DNA from: Spirosoma radiotolerans
GTDB lineage: Bacteria; Bacteroidota; Bacteroidia; Cytophagales; Spirosomataceae
DNA: 64,000 nucleotides
Direction: 5' to 3'
Assembly (NCBI RefSeq): GCF_000974425.1
Contig: NZ_CP010429.1
Span: 930,001-994,000, forward strand
A program made the translations under genes and the position numbers. This document shows positions 37,338-45,369 of the stretch, one piece after another (positions within the stretch are counted from its first letter, which is position 1; the number at the start of each line of letters is the position of its first letter). The notes below the pieces were generated by a model. The model was not told the origin of the DNA. It saw only the letters and a program-made list of their open reading frames with translations, and made no database searches.

Positions 37338-38762
37338 ATGAAGTTAACCCCCACCGTTAGCGGCCTGTTGCTGGCTGCTTTAGTTGCTGCCTGTCAGTCG
37401 TCCGAAAAAAGTGAGAAACCGATGGCCGACTTTCGCCTGATAACCCTCGACCCCGGCCATTTCCATGCGGCCCTGGTGCAGAAAACTATGTACGAAGGTG
37501 TCGATTCGACGGTGCATGTCTATGCACCTGATAGCCGTAGCGACCGGTCCGCCGGTGCGGGACCGTCTGACCTGCAACTGCATCTCGACAAAATTGAAGG
37601 CTACAACACCCGCGCCGAGAACCCGACGCACTGGAAGGAAGAGGTCTATAAAGGCGCTGACTTTCTGGATAAAATGCTCGCGGATAAAGCGGGTAATGTC
37701 GTCGTGATGTCGGGGAATAACCGGCTAAAAACCGACTATATCCAGAAAACCGTTGGCGCAGGTTTCAATGTGCTGGCCGATAAGCCGATGGTCATTAGTG
37801 CGTCGAACTTCGATAAGCTAAAGGAATCGTTCACTACGGCCGAGAAAAACAAGGTGCTCCTCTACGATATCATGACCGAGCGGTACGAAATTTCGACCAT
37901 GCTGCAGCGGGCTTTTTCGCAACAACCCGAGGTCTTCGGTACGCTCGAAAAAGGTACACCCGACAAGCCCGCTGTCACCAAAGAGAGTGTGCATCATTTC
38001 TATAAGAACGTATCGGGGAGTATTCTGACGCGTCCGGCCTGGTTTATGGATGTGGCCCAGCAGGGTGAAGGAATCGTGGACGTAACCACGCACCTGGTCG
38101 ATCTGGTGCAGTGGGAATGCTTTCCCGAGCAGGTCATCGACTACCAGAAAGACATCAGCCTGACGTCGGCCCGGCGCTGGACTACCGACATGAGTCTGAG
38201 TCAGTTCAAAGCCATTACCAAACAGAACGCCTTTCCCGATTACCTCAAAAAAGACGTCGTGAAAGACAGCATCCTGCGGGTGTACAGCAACGGCGAAATC
38301 AATTACCAGCTTCGAGGTGTCCATGCCAAGGTATCCGTTACCTGGGCCTACAAAGCACCGGAAGGCGCGGGCGATACGCATTACTCCATCATGCGCGGCA
38401 CCAAGGCGAACCTGATCATCCGGCAGGGGGCCGAGCAGCAGTATAAGCCAACGTTATACATCGAGCCCATTGCTGACAGCAAGGATATGGACGCGGCCCT
38501 AAAAGCCGCTTTACCCAAAATCCAGCAGGAATTTCCGGGCGTTGAGGTAAAGAAGATTGCCTCGGGATGGGAGGTGGTTATTCCTGAGAAATACAAAGAA
38601 GGCCACGAAGCCCATTTCGGTCGGGTGGCTCAGAAATACTTCGACTACCTGAAAGCAGGCAAGATGCCCACCTGGGAAGTCCCCAACATGATCGCTAAAT
38701 ACTACACAACCACGCAGGCACTGGAACTGGCGAAGAAATCTAAAGAGCGAAAGAGTGAATGA
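37338..38762 (+). CDS. Gfo/Idh/MocA-type lipoprotein with oxidoreductase C-terminal domain
   Basis: A 474-residue lipoprotein (lipobox LVAAC, Cys at about residue 19). The mature part begins DFRLITLDPGHFHAALVQ, the form seen in the putative-oxidoreductase family found in Bacteroidota sugar clusters. The nucleotide fold continues with NVVVMSGNNR and NVLADKPMVISASNFDKL, the latter being the catalytic-region counterpart. The C-terminal segment (KPTLYIEPIAD...) is typical of the Oxidoreduct_C type. The last codons (KERKSE) lie inside the left arm of an octamer hairpin, so the repeat has written the protein's tail. Confidence 0.85.
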   Translation: MKLTPTVSGLLLAALVAACQSSEKSEKPMADFRLITLDPGHFHAALVQKTMYEGVDSTVHVYAPDSRSDRSAGAGPSDLQLHLDKIEGYNTRAENPTHWKEEVYKGADFLDKMLADKAGNVVVMSGNNRLKTDYIQKTVGAGFNVLADKPMVISASNFDKLKESFTTAEKNKVLLYDIMTERYEISTMLQRAFSQQPEVFGTLEKGTPDKPAVTKESVHHFYKNVSGSILTRPAWFMDVAQQGEGIVDVTTHLVDLVQWECFPEQVIDYQKDISLTSARRWTTDMSLSQFKAITKQNAFPDYLKKDVVKDSILRVYSNGEINYQLRGVHAKVSVTWAYKAPEGAGDTHYSIMRGTKANLIIRQGAEQQYKPTLYIEPIADSKDMDAALKAALPKIQQEFPGVEVKKIASGWEVVIPEKYKEGHEAHFGRVAQKYFDYLKAGKMPTWEVPNMIAKYYTTTQALELAKKSKERKSE

Positions 38763-38812
38763 GTGAAAGAGGGGCTAACGCGCTGCCTTTTCACTCATTC
38801 ACTCATTCGCTC
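38745..38812. repeat. Octamer hairpin spanning a stop codon
   Basis: Bases 38745-38768 and 38789-38812 are reverse complements with one mismatch, and the loop is 20 bases. The arms are built from GAGCGAAA, GAGTGAAT and GAGTGAAA octamers. The left arm encodes the C-terminal residues and stop of the upstream lipoprotein. The right arm continues in further CACTC words up to the next start at 38832. Confidence 0.7.
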
Positions 38813-38831
38813 ACTCACTCTTTCACTTATT

Positions 38832-40007
38832 ATGAACTCACCACAAGCTGCCAATCGGCGTAATTTTATTAAAGAAACCATCGCCACAGCCGCAGGCCTG
38901 GTTGTGCTACCCACATTGCCTATTGAGACTATTGGCGCTCCGGCCATTTTGCGCAGCGGGACTTTAGGCAGCGACGCTGTGCCTGTAGGAGCCTCCCGCA
39001 TTCGCTTTGCCGTCATTGGCATCAACCACGGGCACATCAACAGCCAGGTAGAGGCTGTGCTGCGGGGTGGGGGCGAATTCGTTTCGTTCTACGCCAAAGA
39101 GCCGGAACTGGCCGCACCTTTTGCCAAGCGATTCCCGCAGGCAAAGCAGGTCAAATCAGATACCGAAATTCTGGATGATAAGTCTATTCAACTGGTGCTC
39201 ACCTCCGGTATCCCGGCCGAACGGGCTCCGCTGGGTATCCGCGTCATGAAAGCCGGTAAGGATTTTATGACCGACAAACCCGGCATAACCACCCTCGAAC
39301 AACTCGCCGAGGTGCGCAAAGTGCAGAAAGAAACAAAGCGGATTTACTCGATCATGTACAGCGAACGGCTCGAAAACAGGGCGACCGTGAAGGCGGGCGA
39401 ACTGGTAAAAGCCGGGGCCATCGGCAATGTGATCCAGACCATTGGGCTGGGGCCGCACCGCATGACGCCTAAATCCCGGCCGGACTGGTTCTTCGATAAA
39501 AAACAGTTTGGGGGCATCATCTGCGACATTGCCTCGCACCAGTTCGACCAGTTTCTGTTCTTCACGGGCTCCAGGAAAGCGGATATTGTAGCCGCGCAGG
39601 TGGGCAATGTCCACTTTCCGCAATACCCAAAGTTTGAAGATTTCGGCGATGTGATGCTCCGGGGCGACGGCGGTATGGGCTACATCCGCGTCGACTGGTT
39701 CACGCCCGACGGTCTGAAAAGCTGGGGCGACGGCCGCCTGACCATTCTGGGCACCGAGGGTTTTATGGAACTACGCAAGAACATAGACCCCGGCGGACGC
39801 GACGGCGGTAACCACCTGTTCATCACCGACAACAAGGAAACCCGTTACATCGACTGCAGCAAAGAGCCGCTGCCCTACGGCGAGCAACTGGTGAACGATG
39901 TAATCAACCGCACCGAAACCGCCATGCCGCAGGAGCATTGCTTCCTGGCGATGGAACTGGCGCTAAAGGCTCAGAAACAGGCGCAGGTTGTGAACTTTAA
40001 GAAGTAA
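38832..40007 (+). CDS. Gfo/Idh/MocA family oxidoreductase, signal-bearing
   Basis: A 391-residue oxidoreductase. The N-terminus NRRNFIKETIATAAGLVVLP is a Tat-type signal, followed by the Rossmann segment RIRFAVIGINHGHINSQVEA. Later motifs are VLTSGIPAERAPLGIRVM and FMTDKPGITTLEQLAEV, the latter carrying the DKP form of the catalytic Lys-Pro pair. The frame is open from 38763, directly after the previous stop, but that part is only repeat sequence; the ATG at 38832 precedes the Tat signal. It is probably co-transcribed with the two preceding oxidoreductases. The substrate is unknown. Confidence 0.9.
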   Translation: MNSPQAANRRNFIKETIATAAGLVVLPTLPIETIGAPAILRSGTLGSDAVPVGASRIRFAVIGINHGHINSQVEAVLRGGGEFVSFYAKEPELAAPFAKRFPQAKQVKSDTEILDDKSIQLVLTSGIPAERAPLGIRVMKAGKDFMTDKPGITTLEQLAEVRKVQKETKRIYSIMYSERLENRATVKAGELVKAGAIGNVIQTIGLGPHRMTPKSRPDWFFDKKQFGGIICDIASHQFDQFLFFTGSRKADIVAAQVGNVHFPQYPKFEDFGDVMLRGDGGMGYIRVDWFTPDGLKSWGDGRLTILGTEGFMELRKNIDPGGRDGGNHLFITDNKETRYIDCSKEPLPYGEQLVNDVINRTETAMPQEHCFLAMELALKAQKQAQVVNFKK

Positions 40008-40335
40008 CGATTTCGTCAGTATCTTATCTCAACCAAAGCGTCAGGTCGCGTAACCTTTTCTTAGGAAGGTTGGTCTGACGCATTGCTTTCCCAAATAGGT
40101 GAAGATATAGAGCTGGGAAAGTCTTTAAATGTTAATATCTGCAAGTATAGCGGGTGAAGGCTTAGGGCTGTGCGATAGCAGTAGCGAATTGGCGGTTTGA
40201 AACATGTGCTAATTTGAAAACTAGCCCTGAAGTCAAGGACTAATGTTCAATAGCGGAATATTAGCAGAAGCTAAAGTTAGTGTAAGATTTTCAGCCGAAG
40301 TTTATTTCGCCAGTCATGTTATTACAAATGAAATA
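40008..40335. other. Spacer between oxidoreductase cluster and AT-rich island
   Basis: It contains a hairpin at 40038-40081 (GCGTCAG pairing with CTGACGC, inner AACCTT with AAGGTT), a plausible terminator for the oxidoreductase genes. The rest has no gene. Base composition becomes AT-rich here and stays so to about 41800. Confidence 0.45.
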
Positions 40336-41126
40336 TTAGCTAGCGTTTCCTACATTTAGCATCTTGGAAAGATAAAGTCGGTTTAAATCCAACCAAGCGG
40401 CTGTCTCACCTAGTGTCACAATTACTTTCTCATTTTGTTTGTTGCTGAATCTTTCAAGCACATAACCTATTGATTTTTCGTCAGTGTAAAAGAATATGAC
40501 AAAGTCAATTAACATCAAAAGATGAGCAGTGTCACTCATCGAAAAGATAGAAAATATACCTCTCGAAGAAGTTGATTTTTCTTTCGGTTTAATAAGACAA
40601 CTGTGGTATAAAAGAACATCGATAATATTATTTAATGCTTCAAAAAGTGATGTTTTAGTAATAGTCAAGTTTAAGTCTAAGAATTGTCTTATTCTTTCTT
40701 CGTCAGGTTTATTTAAATTGAAAGACAAATACTCAGATAGGGAGGAAATGGAAGCACGCCAAACTAAAGCATAAAGAAATAATTTAAACAAGATTGGATG
40801 GATATCATTGCACTCAATATAATATTGTGTTTCAATTTTTTTAATATTAAATTTTTTCGGTAAATCTTTGTAGGCATGCATTTCCTCAAGAAATCTTGCA
40901 AAATGCGTTTCTAAGATTTCTATCCTCTTCTCGCATGATGTACATAGAATGAAATTTTCTTTGGGTATGTCTTGTATTTTTCTCCCTTTTCCTTTCTGTT
41001 AATTAAAATTGCGTGTCTTGGTTCTATAAACTCAAAAAGCCCCTTGCACATAAACTTTGGAATTATGTGAGAGTTGCGTTTGTCAGCAGGATGAATTAAG
41101 CAAAGTTTCCAGTTCGGAAGCTTCAT
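40336..41126 (-). pseudogene. SHIIPKF/HNH-like zinc protein, frameshifted
   Basis: Two frames join into one 263-residue protein if one base is added to the A5 run at 40977-40981 (minus strand). The first part (start 41126) reads CLIHPADKRNSHIIPKFMCK. After the shift the protein continues QDIPKENFILCTSCEKRIEI and runs to the ATG-like codon at 40881 and beyond. SHIIPKF plus a later CxxCE is a pattern I know from HNH-like, zinc-binding proteins of accessory regions. It is followed by LFLYALVWRASISSL and EERIRQFL, also found in that family. The first zinc ligand pair appears incomplete. Low GC marks recent acquisition. It is possibly a real mutation or a sequencing error in a homopolymer. Confidence 0.65.
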
Positions 41127-41157
41127 GGTAAAATACTAGATAACAGTTGTAGAAGTC

Positions 41158-41625
41158 TTAAAATCCTGCAAATTTTGAAAGTCTTGCAATGTCATAAATT
41201 AATTTTTCAAATGATTCATCACTCCAAAATTTTGGGTGCATATATCCATGCACAACACTGTTCCTATTATTGCCATTGTCAGTTATTTTAGAAGTTAAAA
41301 AATATAGTTTCAATTCTTCTAAAAGGGTTAATAGCTCTTGGCTTTTATGCTTATTCTCTTCAATTGCCAACTCTATTAGCTTGGTACCAACTTTTCGTCT
41401 TTGAGGTGTACCATCCTTATTCAAGATTTCTATTCCATACTCGCTTGTTATTGATCTAATTAGTTCTTCCAAATATGAGTACGCAAAAGGTGATAAAACA
41501 GAATATGAATTAGGAAAAGCTTCGTATACTTCTTTGACAACTTGCCAGTCAGGAGCCCAATTCCAAAAGTGCGAATGCAGTATTATTTCATCAATATATT
41601 TATTAATATCCATATATGATGTCAA
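41158..41625 (-). CDS. HEPN-like protein with RX4HXY motif
   Basis: A 155-residue, all-helical protein. Near the end it has RNSVVHGY (Arg121, His126, Tyr128), which fits the RX4HXY active-site motif of HEPN RNases such as HepT toxins. A conserved-looking helix SPFAYSYLEELIRSITSEYG lies in the middle. It ends 31 bp before the start of the SHIIPKF gene on the same strand, so the two are probably one operon. No MNT nucleotidyltransferase antitoxin is nearby. An RNase or toxin role in defence is inference from motif and context. Confidence 0.6.
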   Translation of the reverse strand: MTSYMDINKYIDEIILHSHFWNWAPDWQVVKEVYEAFPNSYSVLSPFAYSYLEELIRSITSEYGIEILNKDGTPQRRKVGTKLIELAIEENKHKSQELLTLLEELKLYFLTSKITDNGNNRNSVVHGYMHPKFWSDESFEKLIYDIARLSKFAGF

Positions 41626-41720
41626 TATTTCCTTTTAGAAATTACATTGACGTTAAGTTCTCTGACTAAGAAAAAATCTTTATCCCTAAACATACGAAAG
41701 TTTTGCCATGCTTCCTGTAT

Positions 41721-41758
41721 TCATTTTAAGCTGAAAAATTTTTTTTAGCTTAAAATGA
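41721..41758. terminator. 12-bp AT-rich hairpin
   Basis: TCATTTTAAGCT at 41721-41732 pairs exactly with AGCTTAAAATGA at 41747-41758. The loop is almost all A then T and can extend the stem. On the minus strand it lies about 55 bp past the GH97 remnant and is its likely old terminator. Confidence 0.55.
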
Positions 41759-41812
41759 TGAACCTAGTCTTATCGGTTAAGCCACTTCTAAATATACTCA
41801 TTTTACCGCCCC

Positions 41813-42114
41813 ATAATCTGCACAGCGCAGCCGCCCCTTTGGCCAGATGAAGCATTAATTTCGTCTTGGCCGTAACGGGTTTCTTTTCGATGACGTACGC
41901 TTCCGGGTTGGTGACCCAGTCGCCGGTGGGGGCGTCACGGTAGAGGGTGGCTTCGTAGGTTTTGCCGGGCTTCAGAAACGACAGGTCCAGTAGCAGATCG
42001 CGGCTGTTTTCATCGGTGATGACTCCTACTTTTGGAAACGGATTGCTGGGTAAGGGCGTTAACCCAGAAAAAACTGAGAAGAACAGTCAGGCGATGTTTG
42101 GTAAAAAAAGGCAT
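41813..42114 (-). pseudogene. GH97 glycoside hydrolase remnant (ends kept, middle deleted)
   Basis: On the minus strand an ATG at 42114 starts a signal peptide (MPFFTKHRLTVLLSFFWVNA, then LTQQSVSK). The frame then jumps directly to VITDENSRDLLLDLSFLKPG, KTYEATLYRDAPTGDW and VIEKKPVTAKTKLMLHLAKG, which is the C-terminal beta domain of GH97 alpha-glucosidase-type enzymes. The last residues (CAVQIMGR) are in yet another frame, ending at 41813. A whole enzyme has about 650-700 residues, so some 550-600 are missing. It marks a deletion next to the AT-rich island. Confidence 0.65.
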
Positions 42115-42205
42115 AGTGAGTTGGAGTAGATCGGTAGGCGGATAAGGCTGTTTACAGAGCCATGAACACAGGCATTTACTCAAATGTAAGTCAAATTGAT
42201 TAATT

Positions 42206-42287
42206 GTACCTACGGGCCGCGTTCGGCTTCAGCCCGTATTCATAGGCATTCAGTTACGGGCTGAAGCCGAACGCGGCCCGTAGGTAC
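42206..42287. repeat. Perfect 33-bp GC-rich inverted repeat
   Basis: Bases 42206-42238 are the exact reverse complement of 42255-42287, with a 16-base loop. The core GGGCCGCGTTCGGCTTCAGC is far more GC-rich than its AT-rich surroundings. It stands 58 bp before the response-regulator start. It may be a dispersed REP-like element or a strong RNA hairpin in the regulator's leader. Confidence 0.8.
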
Positions 42288-42345
42288 GTCTCACTGAATT
42301 TTTACCACAAGCTTTGCTGTTAGCTCTCTAAAATCCTGCTACCCC

Positions 42346-43707
42346 TTGGCTGCTACCATTCTACTCATTGACGACGAAGCCCGGCTGCGTCAACTCCTGG
42401 CCCGAATTCTACAACTCGAAGGCTATGCGGTGCTGGAGGCTGAAAATGCCCGCGCCGGACTGAAAGTTCTCGAACACGAGGAAGTTCAATTGGTAATCAG
42501 TGATGTAAAGCTGCCCGACAAAAACGGGATCGAATTATCGACTCAGATAAAAGAACTCTACCCAGCTACCGAAGTCATTGTCCTGACGGCTTATGGGACC
42601 ATTTCGGATGGGGTAAAGGCGATCAAAAATGGGGCCTTCGACTACATTACCAAGGGCGATGACAATGACCGGATTATCCCGTTAGTGAGCCGGGCGGTGG
42701 AGAAAGCCAACCTGCAATTCAGAATCAAACAGCTTGAGCAGCAGGTTAGTCAACGCTATGGTTTTGAGCGGATTATTGGCCGATCGAGACCCATCCAGCA
42801 AGCCATTGAGCTGGCGCGCAAAGTAGCCGTAACCGATACCACTGTGCTCCTGACGGGCGAAACCGGTACGGGCAAAGAGGTATTTGCCCAGGCCATTCAC
42901 CAGGCGAGCCCTCGTCGTGTTGGGCCTTTTGTGGCGATCAACTGCGGAGCGTTGGGAAAAGATATTCTGGAAAGCGAACTGTTTGGCCATCGGAGCGGGG
43001 CCTTTACCGGGGCCAACCGCGACCAGAAAGGCTTGTTCGCGGAAGCAAATAAAGGCACTATTTTTCTGGATGAGATCGGCGAAATGCCTCTCGATTTACA
43101 AGCGAAACTGTTGCGCGTACTCGAAACCCACGAGTTTCTGCGCGTGGGGGATACCAAACCCACCAAAACCGATGTTCGGGTGATTGCGGCCACCAACCGG
43201 GGGCTGGAAGTGGAAGCCAATGCCGGCCGTTTCCGGCTGGATTTGTATTACCGGCTTTCCGTTTTTCAGATCGAGTTGCCGCCCCTGCGCGAACGGCGCG
43301 ACGATGTTGCGGATTTGGCGGGTCAGTTTGCCCGGCAGGAAGCGGCCAAAATTGGCAAACGTGACGTTCGACTCCACTCAACGTTTGTGCAGAAATTACA
43401 AAGCCACGGCTGGAAGGGCAATATCCGGGAGTTAAAAAACGTGATCGAGCGGGCGGTTATCCTGGCCGATTCGCCCGGTCAGGGTCCCATTGAACTGACA
43501 CCCGATCTGCTGCCTTATGAGATGCAGGAAACCAGCTTGTCAAGTGACCCAGCCGCCCTGGATTTGGCAACCGTCGAACAGCAGCACATCCGGCGGGTAC
43601 TGCGTCAGACAAACGGCAATAAAACCGAAACCGCGCGGTTGTTGGGTATTGGTCTGACTACTCTTTACCGAAAGCTTCAGGAGGCAGGCCTTGGGGATTT
43701 TGGGTAG
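42346..43707 (+). CDS. Sigma-54-dependent response regulator (NtrC/AtoC type)
   Basis: A 453-residue transcription activator. Domains in order: receiver domain with phospho-acceptor Asp53 (ISDVKLPDKNG); AAA+ domain with Walker A GETGTGKE (171-178), the sigma-54 contact loop GAFTGA (218-223), and LDEIGEMPLDLQAKLLRVLE; and a Fis-type helix-turn-helix at the end (NKTETARLLGIGLTTLYRKL). The start is a TTG at 42346; the frame is open further upstream, but the receiver domain begins here. No kinase is adjacent; the histidine kinase at 59559 is the nearest candidate partner. Confidence 0.93.
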   Translation: MAATILLIDDEARLRQLLARILQLEGYAVLEAENARAGLKVLEHEEVQLVISDVKLPDKNGIELSTQIKELYPATEVIVLTAYGTISDGVKAIKNGAFDYITKGDDNDRIIPLVSRAVEKANLQFRIKQLEQQVSQRYGFERIIGRSRPIQQAIELARKVAVTDTTVLLTGETGTGKEVFAQAIHQASPRRVGPFVAINCGALGKDILESELFGHRSGAFTGANRDQKGLFAEANKGTIFLDEIGEMPLDLQAKLLRVLETHEFLRVGDTKPTKTDVRVIAATNRGLEVEANAGRFRLDLYYRLSVFQIELPPLRERRDDVADLAGQFARQEAAKIGKRDVRLHSTFVQKLQSHGWKGNIRELKNVIERAVILADSPGQGPIELTPDLLPYEMQETSLSSDPAALDLATVEQQHIRRVLRQTNGNKTETARLLGIGLTTLYRKLQEAGLGDFG

Positions 43708-44255
43708 TTTTGAGGCCTTATCTTTCTGAAAATAGCAGCTTGTTTTGCTATTTGTTCAGGCGTCGAGATTAAAATTATTAAAGGCTAGAGCGGGGCTAAT
43801 TTTATCCACTCTGTTGTACAAAACAGATGGCAGGCTAAACTGAGTTGCCTCATTAAAATATTTAATTATACTTTTCTAATATAGAACTCTCGCTGGATAA
43901 ATTTCTTTGCGTGAGATTTAAAATTTTTCTAATATTTTTAATTTCCTTCTCACTTCATTTTAATGTCTCCGCGCTTGTTTTGTGTCGAAGCAACACCGAC
44001 AAACGCTATGCAACACCAGACTATCCTCCCAATCTTGCTTTGTGACTTTGGGATGCTTCTGGCTTTTTCACTGGTGTTTAACAAGTGTATACTGTATAGT
44101 AAGACTAATCAGCGAGTCATTTACCGAATGAAGCTCTCTCTTATTGCACCGCTGGGTGTGAGCGGGGAGCGGACCGCTTCAACCGTTCTCACTACGATTT
44201 CCCATGTCTTCCTTTATAAATTGTCAAATTAGTGTCGTGTCAAAATAAGATTGTT
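43708..44255. other. AT-rich spacer before the efflux operon
   Basis: A weak hairpin (AAATAGCA at 43730-43737 with TGCTATTT at 43746-43753) may end the regulator transcript. The region 43860-43960 is very AT-rich and probably carries the efflux promoter. A frame over 43963-44232 is open but has no recognisable features, and I did not call it. Confidence 0.4.
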
Positions 44256-45344
44256 ATGAAACGAATTGCCTCGCTCATGCTGATGAGCTTTTGCACCTTA
44301 TTATTCTATACAAGCTGCTCCCATAAGGAAGAGGAGAAAGAAGAGGAAGTCAGTTACTCGGTAAGTAGTCCTTTGCAGACGGATACAACGATCACCAACC
44401 AGTACGTGGCTCAGATCCGCTCCATTCAACATATCGAATTAAGAGCGCTGGAAAAAGGCTATCTGCAGAAAATCTTCGTGGATGAAGGTCAGATGGTCCG
44501 GAAGGGGCAAGTCATGTTTCAGATTCTGCCGATCCAATACCAGGCTGAACTACAGAGAGCCGAAGCCGAAGCCAATTTTGTCGGCGTCGAATACACAAAT
44601 ACCAAATCGCTGGCCGACAGCAACATCGTTTCGAAAAACGAATTAGCCCTGGCTAAAGCCAAACTCGACAAGGCCAAAGCCGAAGTGTCGCTGGCCAAAG
44701 TACACCTGGGCTTTACGGAAGTCAGAGCGCCTTTCGACGGCATTATGGACCACTTTCAGGTGCGGCTGGGAAGCCTGGTGAACGAAGGTGATTTGCTGAC
44801 TACGCTCTCCGACAACAGTAAAATGTGGGTGTACTTCAACGTGCCGGAAGCCGAGTACCTGAACTTTAAAACCCACGCGCAGGAGGAAAACCTGAACAGC
44901 GTAAACTTACTGATGGCCAATCAACAGGTTTATAAATACTCCGGCGTGGTTCAGACGATCGAAGCTGATTTCAACAACGAGACGGGTAACATCGCTTTCC
45001 GGGCCACCTTCCCCAATCCAAACGGGCTGTTACGGCATGGCGAAACTGGTAATATTCAGATGACGCTGCCCCTCCGAAATGCACTGATCATTCCGCAGAA
45101 AGCCACCTACGAAGTTCTGGAAAAGAAGTATGTGTATGTGATCGATAAGGATAATAAAGTTCGGTCGCGGGAGATCACGATAGGGGCTGAGATGCCACAC
45201 ATTTTTGCCGTTCGGTCGGGTCTGAATAAAGATGATAAGATTCTCCTGGAAGGCTTACGCCAGGTTAAGGAGAACGAAAAGATAAAATACAAATTCGTGC
45301 AGCCTGCCGCGGTTATCTCGAATTTGGGCTTGTACGCCGAATAA
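44256..45344 (+). CDS. RND efflux periplasmic adaptor lipoprotein
   Basis: Membrane-fusion subunit of a tripartite pump, 362 residues. A signal with lipobox (LLFYTSC) is followed by an acidic EEEKEEE patch. The lipoyl halves read VDEGQMVRKGQVMFQI and VRAPFDGIMDHFQVRLGSLV. A helical hairpin lies between them, and the beta-barrel and membrane-proximal parts follow (YSGVVQTIEADFNNETGNIAFRA). The open frame begins at 44232, but the ATG at 44256 gives a proper signal peptide. The permease gene starts 25 bp after the stop. Confidence 0.92.
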   Translation: MKRIASLMLMSFCTLLFYTSCSHKEEEKEEEVSYSVSSPLQTDTTITNQYVAQIRSIQHIELRALEKGYLQKIFVDEGQMVRKGQVMFQILPIQYQAELQRAEAEANFVGVEYTNTKSLADSNIVSKNELALAKAKLDKAKAEVSLAKVHLGFTEVRAPFDGIMDHFQVRLGSLVNEGDLLTTLSDNSKMWVYFNVPEAEYLNFKTHAQEENLNSVNLLMANQQVYKYSGVVQTIEADFNNETGNIAFRATFPNPNGLLRHGETGNIQMTLPLRNALIIPQKATYEVLEKKYVYVIDKDNKVRSREITIGAEMPHIFAVRSGLNKDDKILLEGLRQVKENEKIKYKFVQPAAVISNLGLYAE

Positions 45345-45369
45345 TTAAACCGTCTAAAAAACAGGAGAT

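Noticed and set aside
40977..40981. Programmed -1 frameshift in the SHIIPKF gene
   Set aside because: The codons GAA-AAA do not allow P-site re-pairing after a -1 slip, and no downstream stimulatory stem is evident; an indel or read error is simpler.
40008..41812. Integron cassette array or integrative element boundaries
   Set aside because: No integrase, no attC-like paired sites between the two genes (only 31 bp) and no tRNA gene or direct repeats at the edges were found.
43963..44232. 89-codon ORF before the efflux operon
   Set aside because: It has no domain, no promoter or ribosome site of its own and sits in the probable promoter region of the adaptor gene.
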